The translations under genes and the position numbers were made by a program. This document shows, one piece after another, positions 12,191 through 21,054 of a DNA stretch of 64,000 nt (position 1 is the stretch's first letter; the number at the start of each line of letters is the position of its first letter). The notes under the pieces are model-generated. The model saw nothing but the letters and a program-made list of their open reading frames with translations. It had not been told where the DNA came from and searched no databases. This stretch comes from Cytidiella melzeri (Eukaryota; Basidiomycota; Agaricomycetes; Polyporales; Irpicaceae). The stretch covers positions 1 through 64,000 of the forward strand of contig JABYQR010000185.1 of NCBI GenBank assembly GCA_022592445.1, read 5' to 3'.

Positions 12191-12952
12191 TGTCGTGGAT
12201 GGCACGACTAGCCCTTATTTTTCGCATTTTACCTCTAGTTTTAGCGAAACCTAGCTTGAAACCTAGTTGCAAGCTAGCTTGCAACCCTCTCTGCACAAAC
12301 TCCTTGCACGTCTATTAAGCGCCCGTATCACGTGGCTTAGACGCTCTACATGGTCACGTTACTAGCTGCTATGTCACACAGGCACGTGACTCAGCTTATG
12401 TAAGACCACATGGCTACAACCACATGGCTCAGCCCATAGCTAGGGTTTGACGTCATAGATAGCACTCACATGGACTCCTTTTGTTCTTTCCCTATTTTTC
12501 TCTTTATTGAAGAATGTTCTCACAGGTGTAGGAATGGAATACAATAGTTAGTCTCCTTTTAGATAGATTCTCTCACAAGTAAAGGTCTTGGCAGAGTCCA
12601 GACAATAGCTATTGTTCTCCTTTAGGTAGTTCTATTGTTCTTCGTTCACACGGCTTCTTGCAAAGCCTGCCCATAACATGGTCTGTGCGCAGGTCCCTGA
12701 AGTCTATATATACTGCTGCATGTACGCTCCTAGCCCCCCATCTCGACATCTTGGTCTTTACTGGGCTAGGTAAGCCACCTCCTACTGTACTATATAGCTG
12801 GTAGTACAAATACTAACTTGGTCTTTACTGGGCTAGCTACCTGAATAAGGTTTATAGTTGGTGAGAGTATTGTGCTAAATGCCTGCCACCACCTTGTCAT
12901 CGTCTTCCACATTGTGTCCCTAGTTTCTGCGTTGAGCTCTGTCTCCATGACA
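12191..12952 (+). mobile_element. solo LTR (family B), copy 1
   Basis: 762 bp starting TGTCGTGGATGG and ending TCTCCATGACA, flanked by a perfect 5-bp TSD (aggaa at 12186-12190 and 12953-12957). It is homologous over its whole length to 22003-22758. No internal element sequence is attached, so it arose by LTR-LTR recombination. It has a tctatatata promoter box (12703-12712). A 20-bp repeat (cttggtctttactgggctag) at 12750-12769 and 12817-12836 brackets a candidate 67-nt intron with donor GTAAGC, branch TACTAAC (12811-12817) and acceptor CTAG. Confidence 0.9.
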
Positions 12953-13488
12953 AGGAATATTTATATGAATTGGATAGACAGAGGTTCTAGCTCCATGTCT
13001 AGCAGCTATCTATGGATGTTGACCTAGCTACCTTTGGAACAGTCCAATAAATCAGAGAAATAGAAAGGGAGAATGATAGACAAGGAACAATAGCTACTCT
13101 GGCAAGCTGATTTGAGATAAGACCATCAAGGCACGAGAACAGTGGGTGAATAATGAGCAAGAAAACAATAGAAAAGGGGTTGAACCTGAAAGAGGAGATA
13201 GACAGGGTTGGAAACGATGGAATGGTAACAGGGGTGTAGAAGGGCCAAGGGTGGAATCAGGGCAATGGTAATAAATTGGAGTTAGGTCCGAGGTCTCAAT
13301 AAAAACAAGAAGGAAGTTGATGACGTAATAGTCTGTGATTAACAAAGATGACAAGGACAGAGAAGTAGTGGAGGAAAGACAAGTTGGATTGTCAGAGCAA
13401 AGGCAGAGAAGTAGTTGGCTATTATTATGATAAAGAATTCAAAATAGTAGGGTGTGAAGACTGTGCGTAGCAGAGTCATGAAAAGGTC

Positions 13489-13710
13489 TTTCCCACCCTC
13501 TCTCACATTGCACGAGACATTCTTGCAATTCCTGGTGTCAGTGTGTCAGTTGAGAGGCTATTCTCATCATACAAGCATACTATGAGAGACGCTCACTCAT
13601 CTCTTGGGGCCAGGAAGACATCAAAGACTGTCATCTCAAAGGAGTGGTTACAGATTGGGCTTGGTGAAAGTATTGACTACCTCAATTGTGTGTCTATCTG
13701 GAGCAAGTAA
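13489..13710 (+). pseudogene. hAT transposase C-terminal dimerisation fragment
   Basis: Reading from 13489, 73 codons stay open to a TAA at 13708. They start FPTLSHIARDILAIPG, continue VSVSVERLFSSYKHT and later have SKEWLQIGLGE. This is the hAT family C-terminal dimerisation region, in which the SVERLFS block and a downstream Lys-Glu-Trp are typical. No start codon or catalytic domain is readable upstream, so only the 3' tail of the transposase survives. hAT transposases dimerise through this region and cut and paste their element in the nucleus. Its place inside the inverted-repeat-bounded unit supports the hAT assignment of the whole segment. Confidence 0.85.
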
Positions 13711-14214
13711 ATTTCATTGACTGCAGCTGTGGCCACCTGTGCATATTAGCATACATGTACCAATTTGTTCAAAGTCTATGTAGTAGCACTGTCCAGTTGC
13801 AAGACAGCAGACCGAACCAGGCTCCAACAAAGTGGTGGTAACATATACAGTGTTGCTACTTAAAATGTATACTAATAGTCATGCATACCATCTTACTGTC
13901 TTCATGAGTTCAGCTTACAATGTTTAAGGTGTTGGTTGTGAATGCAAGACAATCAGAGACTCAGGTGAGCAAGGACTTGGACTTGAATCACCCAAACACT
14001 GACTATGTCATTAATTACCATTACATACCAACCAGTACCAATCTTTTGAATACAGTATTATTCAATATCCAACATGTGATATTTGTATTCAATGCTAATC
14101 ATTAAATACACTCTAGTCGGAATGTTAAATGTTATTTGCTAAGTACTAGGTACATGTACAGCAATCTACAGACATTGCTTTCTCTCTGAACAAGTAATAG
14201 AATCAGAACACATG

Positions 14215-14600
14215 CCACAAGTATAATTGGCTCTGAGCAAGAATTACCAGTACTTTGTAAGCTAACAAAACATTCCCAACACCTGCATTCCTGGACAATG
14301 TCAATTTATGGTTTCATCAGCAATGAGCACTGCATCTCATTGTTCCACAAGGTTTTACAGCCACTAGTTTCTCTCTAAGCAGGAGTTACAGTAAGAACAC
14401 AGCCTGTGGCAGTTTCAGCGGGGATGAGGCAGTTCAGACATCAACAAGACGTGGTTGCATCAGCAGCAAGCACTGCATCTGATTGTTCCACAAAGTTTCA
14501 CAGCCACTAGTTTCTTTCTAAGCAGGAGTTACAATCAGAACACAGCTTGTGGCAGTTTCAGTGGGGATGAGGCAGTTCAGATATCAACAGGACACATGTA
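14215..14600 (+). repeat. 143-bp tandem repeat, right copy
   Basis: Units start at 14331 and 14474 (143-bp period). Each has gcaggagttaca and ggggatgaggcagttcag. It is a direct repeat of the block at 10860-11225. Confidence 0.65.
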
Positions 14601-14710
14601 ACACACTTTGGGAGTGTTACATTTGACAAGGCATTAATGTGCTGGTGTACACTGGAACAATTATTCTTCATCCTTCAGGGATTGTAACTACCACCTCTTG
14701 GCTCTCTTAA

Positions 14711-15146
14711 TGGCTTTTCAGCTCCGGCTCACGGACTAGTAGTTACTGGACTCTCTTTTGTTTTCCGTATATGGTCGCTCTATTGTTCTTTCTTCACGCG
14801 GACACATCTGTATCACAGATCTTCCTTTTTGGGTCGCCTGAGGGCTCTGTCTTATATACCTTCACCCCCGCTCCTGACACTCCATCGTGCTCTTTCTCTT
14901 TCGCACCTGGAGTGAGTATTCTTTGTTGTCCCTCACATATGCAATATGCTCACAGCCTGTACCTGTAGTTAACTCGCTTCGCTCGTGTGTCTTAGGTACA
15001 GTCATTATGCTATCGTGCTCTTTCTCTTTCGCACCTGGATTAACTCACTTCGCTCGTGTGTCTTAGGTTCTTACGACGGCAAGTGGGATTACGACTGCGC
15101 ATCCATCCCTGCCTCTAGACGTGTTGAATACATTCGACCGGCTTTA
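14711..15146 (+). repeat. copia-1 LTR, first copy
   Basis: Starts TGGCTTTTCAGC. The right edge is placed just before the primer site; the exact end is uncertain because both copies run into interior sequence. Differs from 19777-20213 at roughly 8 places. It contains two duplicated segments. atcgtgctctttctctttcg occurs at 14884 and 15012. ttaactcgcttcgctcg occurs at about 14969, and at 15040 in diverged form. Candidate splice sites are GTGAGT at 14912 and CTTAG ends at 14995 and 15066. Confidence 0.8.
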
Positions 15147-15159
15147 GGTTATGAGCCCC
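15147..15159 (+). other. primer-binding site matching a tRNA-iMet half
   Basis: GGTTATGAGCCCC. Its complement matches the anticodon stem-loop of initiator tRNA-Met, where known copia elements prime from a cleaved 5' half of that tRNA. The same string follows the second LTR (20214-20226) and, on the other strand, the copia-2 LTR (25871-25883). Confidence 0.75.
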
Positions 15160-15279
15160 GCCTGGCTCTAATCAACACTCGTCGTTCACCTTATCGCGCC
15201 CATCTGCGCTTTGCTCCGATCAACGTTGACACACGACTCCAGGTTTTCTTCACATCCATATCCTTAATGTCCTACCAAC

Positions 15280-18200
15280 ATGTCGAGCACCACACCTCCC
15301 ACAGGTGGTTCGGCATCGTCTGGCCCTGCTGGGTCCACTCCTGCCTCTGCAGGCCCCTCTGCCGCTGGTTCGTCGTTCGTCAAGAACACTTCCAGCAACT
15401 CCTCGTTCATCAAACTTGACTCGCTGCCTAAACTGACTGGTGCCAACAACTGGAAGGAATGGAACATGCTGTTCATCCAGTTCCTCAAGACGCAAGCCGC
15501 GTCTGGCATGGTCGATCCTTCTCTGGTCAAGCCCGCGTCCACCGACACGGACTACGACGACTGGTGCAAGGCCGACGCCAACGTCACTCTGGTTCTCCTC
15601 GCAACCGTCGACAGCTCTCTCCACCATCTCTTCGACCTCGAGACCAACTCCACCGCCGAGATCTACGCTAAGCTTAAGGCCAACTACTCCGCCTCGACCA
15701 CTCTCTCTGCGTTCCTCAAGTTCAAGCAATACTTCCTTCACACGATTGACGGCTCATGCCCTCTCGTTGAACAGCTTGAAGAACGTGGTCGTCTCTGGCA
15801 AGAAGTTGACGCCTCTGGCATCCTTGGCGACAAGGAACTGCTCAAGATCTTCGGTCTTCTCTCGGTACTCCCTGACTCCTTCTCCAACATCGTCGAGCCC
15901 ATCCTTGCTGTCACCGCACCAAAGGACTTGAAATACAACGACATCCGATTGCGCCTCATCGACGAGGCTAAGCGAAAGGAATTGCCTTCAGTCTCTGCGG
16001 TCAAGTTCAACAAGTCTTCGGCTTCGTCCTTGTCGGGCAAGTCAAAGAAGCAGTGCAGGTTCTGCAAGTACAAGGGTCATACAGAGGACAAGTGTCGTAA
16101 GAAGAAGGCTGCCATTGAGGAGGCAAGGAAAGGGGGAAAAGGAGGAAAGGACAAGGGGAAGAAGGAATCTTCTGGGTCACCATCATCGTCTAACGGTTCC
16201 GCTGCTGTACATGTAGTCTCCGCTGAGGACTCCACGTCCGAAGCCGCCAACGTCGCAAATATAGATGTTATGTTTTATGCTTCGGGTGAAACACCCTGGA
16301 TGCTCAACTCAGGCTGTACGAGACACATCACCAACAACCTCAACGACTTCCACGACTACAAGCCATTCGCTACGCCGTCGTTTGCGACATTAGCTGATGC
16401 TTCGAAGACTTCAATGTCTACGCTTGGGTCTGGGAGCGTACGTGGAACCGTACACGTTGATGGAAAGCAGATCACAGCGCAGTTTGACAACGTCTTATAC
16501 TGCCCGGGCATCGCCTACCGACTCATTTCGATTTCCTGTCTTGACTCCAAAGGATTCTCTACCGTCTTCACTAGCGGTAAAGCACAGATACACAAGAATG
16601 ATACCACCTACGGCATAGGTACTCTCAAGGGCGGCCAATACTGGTTGGGACTTCGCGTCTCTTCTTCGTCGGTCGCCTCCTCCACGCACATGCACTCGTC
16701 ACCCATCGACCTTGTACACCAATGCTATGGTCACCTGAACTGGGAAGCACTACAGAAGCTACGCTCTGACAACTCCCCGGTGACAGGTCTGACTATCGAC
16801 GAGAAGACTCCTCGCTCTGAACACGCATGCGAAGGTTGTCAACTCGGCAAGGCCACACGACGCACATTCCATTCATCCTCGACACCTCGCGCGGACAAAC
16901 CTTTCGATCTCATCCACACTGACTTGGCTGGACCTATGCAGAACTCTTCTGTAAACGGCGGACACCTCTACATGCTCACGTACATTGACGACTGCTCTGA
17001 CAACGTCTGGATTTATTTCCTGAAACACAAAGACGAACAGGAGCAGAAGTTTGAGGAGTTCCGTCAGCTGGTCAAAACTCAGTTCGAGAGGGATATCAAG
17101 ATTCTTCGATCTGACAGGGGCGGTGAATACCAGTCAAAGCGCTTTGTGCAACAATTGAAGGATCTTGGCATTGTCCATCAGCGCACCACCCCGGATACAC
17201 CACAACAAAACGGCAAGGCTGAGCGTTTCAACCGCACCATCATGGAGGCTGCGCTCTCTATGCTTTACGCAGCCGGGATGTCCAAAGGATTCTGGGAAGA
17301 AGCCGTGAAAACCGCTGTGCATGTGCGCAACCGAGCACCCAAACGGTCTCTGGATTGGAGAACACCATTTGAGATTATAACTGGCTCCAAGCCGGATGTT
17401 TCATACTTCCGTGTCTTTGGTTGCCTCGCCTATCGCCACATTCACAAGGATCATCGCAGGAAGCTCGATGCTCACACTCAGCCTCTTGTGCATGTTGGGT
17501 ATGAAGCGGGTTCTAAAGGTTACCGCTTATGGGACAAACATACTCATAGGATCGTCTCGAGTACTGATGTTGTATTTGACGAACTGATCTTTCCTAACCG
17601 TCCTTCACCTCCTACTCAACCATCTTCGAGCATTCCAACCTCTCCGCCGACCACGTACGATCTTGAACTCTCACTCCCTTTAACGCCCTCTTCACAGCCG
17701 GCTACTACCACGTCACAAGTGCCCTCAACTCAACAACCACCTCCTCTTGACACAACATCCACGTTGGCTCCTGCGCCTTCACGGATACCGCGTCCCTCTA
17801 CTCCTATTCCTAGTTCGTCCACATCTGCTGAACCAGAGCTTAGCTCTTCATCCACGCCACTCTTGCCTTCCAGACGGAAAGGCCCTCCTGTCATACCTTC
17901 TCCCAAACTCGAGCCAAATCCCAATCGTCTTCCGGCCGCTTCTCCACATGACTACCTTCCATTCTCTAACCCGGCTCATGCTGGTGTTACACGTCGTTCA
18001 CAACGCACTGTTGTACCTCGTGATGCGAAGCGTCTCCAGTCTATGTGGGCTGCTACTGAACAAGAGATTGAGGAGACGACTCGAGCTCGCGGTAACAAGG
18101 TCCCCTACAAAGGCAAAGGCAAAGCAAAAGCTGACGCTGGCGCTGTCCTCTCTGACGAGCAGGTCGTCATGCTGGCAGCAGCAGTTACGCCTCAGGGGGA

Positions 18201-19776
18201 GCCTCGTACCTATTGACAGGCTATGGGTTCACCGGATCGAGATGACTGGCATGCAGCTATGGAGGCCGAAATCAAAGGTCTCCAGGACACTGGAACATGG
18301 AAACTAGTCGACTTGCCCCCTGGTCGCAAGGCAATTAAGAGCAAATGGGTTTACAAACTCAAACTCGACAAGGATGGAAATGTTGATTGTTATAAGGCAC
18401 GTCTGGTAGCCAAGGGTTTTGAGCAAGTTCAAGGCATCGATTTCACAGACACCTTTGCTCCCGTCGCCCGTCTGGAGTCTTGGCGATACCTCGTCGCCTT
18501 GGCAGCTATTCTGGACTGGGAAATTCACCAGATTGACTTCCAACAAGCCTATCTGAACGGATCTTTGGACGAGGAGGTTTACATGGAGCAGCCTGAAGGG
18601 TTTGTACTGGATGAAGGCAAAGTATGCCGCCTTCATAAGGCAATCTATGGCCTAAAGCAAGCAGGACGCCAATGGTTCCTCACGCTCAAGGCATGCCTCG
18701 AAGAACTCGGCTTCGTCTGTTACGACACAGGTGATGTCGCCATTTTCACTCGTTGATGAGGGGGAGCCCTCCAAATTATTGTTTGCTACGTCGACAATCT
18801 CACTATTATGGGGAACAGTCTCACCCTCATCAAGGAGACCAAGGACGCTCTTTGTCGCCATTTCAATCTCAAAGACTTAGGCGAGCTCAAGCACTATCTC
18901 GGTATCTGTATCACTCGGGATAGGGGGAGTCGTCTCATCTACCTCGACCAAGAGGTCTACATAAATTCCGTTCTCAAACGCTTCCAGCATGAGGACTCCA
19001 ATCCTGCTCCCACACCGCTTCCAACCGGTATCCAGTTGGTACACAATGAAAATCCCAAGGAGCAGTGCGACCCAGCACTTATCCACACCTACCGCAGCGT
19101 ACTTGGCTCACTCATGTACGCCTCCCTTGGAACTCGACCTGACATCTCGTACGCCGTTGCGAAGCTCTGTCAATACCAGTACAACCCCTCGCAGCTGCAT
19201 CTCCGAGCTGCATATCATGTCCTTCGCTACCTTTGCGGTACCTCCAGTCTCCGACTTTGTCTAGACCATAATGACGAAGGCGTTGATGATCTTGTCGGTT
19301 ACACCGACGCCGACTTTGCCGGCAACTTAGACGACTCGCTCTCCACATCTGGCTGGGTTTATTTCCTAGGCTATGGCGCTGTCTGCTGGTCCTCGCGCAA
19401 ACAATGTTCTGTGGCGAAGTCTACCTTCGACTCAGAATACTTTGCAGCTCACGAAGCTTGCGAGCAACTCAAGTGGTTGAAGATTCTCACTGATCAGATT
19501 GAGCAACCTCTTCCTCTACCTGTCGTCCTTCATTGCGACAACAAGAGTGCTGTAGACGCTTCCAAGTCCACCCACGTGAAGCATCACTCCAAACATACTC
19601 GCGTCACTGCGCACGCTGTTCACGAATGCGTCACCAAAGGCCTTGTCAAATTGGTTCGAATTCCTGAAGTTGACAACCCCGCTGACATCTTCATCAAGTC
19701 TTTACCGGCTGAAGCTCACGTTCGTCACTCTGAGTCATTAGGGCTCGTCCAGTTTCACCTCGCTGAGGGGGAGTAA
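15280..19776 (+). pseudogene. copia-1 gag-pol, CpG-mutated
   Basis: One frame of 1,498 codons plus stop, broken by TGA at 18214 and by TGA TGA at 18754-18759. Domains: gag (start MSSTTPPTGG; zinc knuckle CRFCKYKGHTEDKC, codons about 265-278); protease with WMLNSGCTRHI, where the catalytic Asp is Asn (AAC, 16306-16308); integrase zinc region and DDE core (HTDLAGPM, ILRSDRGGEY, NGKAERFNR); reverse transcriptase (KSKWVYKLK to CYVDN, where the second Asp is Asn, 18796-18798); and RNase H (YTDADFAGN, SRKQCSVAKS). All of these losses fit CG to TG or CA changes. The polyprotein would normally be cut by its own protease. This copy should be unable to cleave or reverse transcribe. Confidence 0.92.
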
Positions 19777-20213
19777 TGGCTTTTCAGCTCCGGCTCACGG
19801 ACTAGTAATTACCGGACTCTCTTTTGTTTTCCGTATATGGTCGCTCTATTGTTCTTTCTTCACGCGGACACATCTGTATCACAGATCTTCCTTTTTGGGT
19901 CGCCTGAGGGCTCTGTCTTATATACCTTCACCCCCGCTCCTGACACTCCATCGTGCTCTTTCTCTTTCGCACCTGGAGTGAGTATTCTTTGTTGTCCCTC
20001 ACATATGCAATATGCTCACAGCCTGTACCTGTAGTTAACTCGCTCTGCTCGTGTGTCTTAGGTACAGTCATTATGCTATCGTGCTCTTTCTCTTTCGCAC
20101 CTGGATTAACTCGCTCTGCTCGTGTGTCTTAGGTTCTTACGACGGCAAGTGGGATTACGACTGCGCATCACATCCCTGCCTCTGGACGTGTTGAATACAT
20201 TCGACCGGCTTTA
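19777..20213 (+). repeat. copia-1 LTR, second copy
   Basis: About 98% identical to the first LTR, starting directly after the gag-pol TAA. It is followed by primer site GGTTATGAGCCCC (20214-20226) and a second leader, so it serves as 3' LTR of the left unit and 5' LTR of the right unit. Confidence 0.85.
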
Positions 20214-20343
20214 GGTTATGAGCCCCGCCTGGCTCTAATCTACACTCGTCGTTCACCTTATCGCGCCCATCTGCGCTTCGCTCCGATCAACGTTGACACA
20301 CGACTCCAGGTCTTCATATCCACATCCTTAACGTCCTACCAAC

Positions 20344-21054
20344 ATGTCGAGCACCACACCTCCCACAGGTGGTCCGGCATCGTCTGGCCCTGCTGGGTCC
20401 ACTCCTGCCTCTGCAGGTCCCTCTGCCGCTGGTTCGTCGTTCGTCAAGAACACTTCCAGCAACTCCTCGTTCATCAAACTCAACTCGCTGCCTAAGCTGA
20501 CTGGTGCCAACAACTGGAAGGAATGGAACATGCTGTTCATTCAGTTCCTCAAGACGCAAGCCGCGTCTGGCATGGTTGACCCTTCTCTGGTCAAGCCCGC
20601 GTCCACCGACATGGACTACAACGACTGGTGCAAGGCCGACGCCAACGTCACTCTGGTTCTCCTCGCGACTGTCGACAGCTCTCTCCACCATCTCTTCGAC
20701 CTCGAGACCAACTCTGCCGCCGAGATCTACGCTAAGCTTAAGGCCAACTACTCCGCCTCGACCACTCTCTCTGCGTTCCTCAAGTTCAAGCAGTACTTCC
20801 TTCACACGATCGACGGCTCACGCCCTCTCGTTGAACAGCTTAAAGAACGTGGTTGCCTCTGGCAAGAAGTTGACGACAAGGAACTGCTCAAGATTTCCGG
20901 TCTTCTCTCGGTACTCCCTGACTCCTTCGCCAACATCGTCGAGCCCATCCTCGCTGTCACCGCGCCAAAGGACTTGAAATACGACGACATCCAGTCGCGC
21001 CTCATCGATGAGGCTAAGCGAAAGGAATCGCCTTCAGTCTCTGTGGTCAAGTTC
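20344..21054 (+). pseudogene. second copia-1 gag, truncated
   Basis: A near-identical copy of the first 258 or so codons of copia-1 gag starts at ATG 20344 (MSSTTPPTGGPASS). Relative to the first copy it lacks 18 bp (six codons between gac repeats near 20876), and nearly all other differences are CG versus TG or CA. Homology to copia-1 stops at about 21054 (gtcaagttc), where sequence of the opposite-strand copia-2 begins. The open frame runs on to 21117 but the last residues come from the neighbour. Gag would form the particle shell; this fragment stops before the zinc knuckle and is non-functional. Confidence 0.85.

Larger units (their letters stand above)
10149..14690. mobile_element. decayed hAT-like DNA transposon
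   Basis: About 100 bp at the left (from CAGTTACAATTCC, 10149) is an imperfect inverted copy of the right end (ending GGATTGTAACTA, 14690). Matching continues to about 10247 and back to about 14592. Just inside each end there are 143-bp tandem repeats in direct orientation. A hAT C-terminal dimerisation segment lies at 13489-13710. No 8-bp TSD is visible at these ends, so the true termini may lie elsewhere or have decayed. A solo LTR (12191-12952) is nested inside. The rest of the transposase is not readable. Confidence 0.6.
14711..20213 (+). mobile_element. Ty1/copia retrotransposon (copia-1)
   Basis: LTR (14711-15146), tRNA-half primer site, gag-pol in one frame (15280-19776), purine tract (ctgagggggag) and a second LTR (19777-20213). 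The second LTR is followed by another copy of the leader and gag rather than by host flank, so the locus is LTR-interior-LTR-interior(truncated). The integrase-before-RT order and the WSSRKQ and YTDADFAG motifs fix the Ty1/copia assignment. Coding lesions are transitions at CpG sites. Because the right part is truncated, no TSD can be tested. Confidence 0.9.

Noticed and set aside
10478..12318. Short plus-strand frames of 60-100 codons within the hAT remnant
   Set aside because: None matches a hAT catalytic domain; they fall in A/T-rich decayed sequence or cross the solo LTR boundary.
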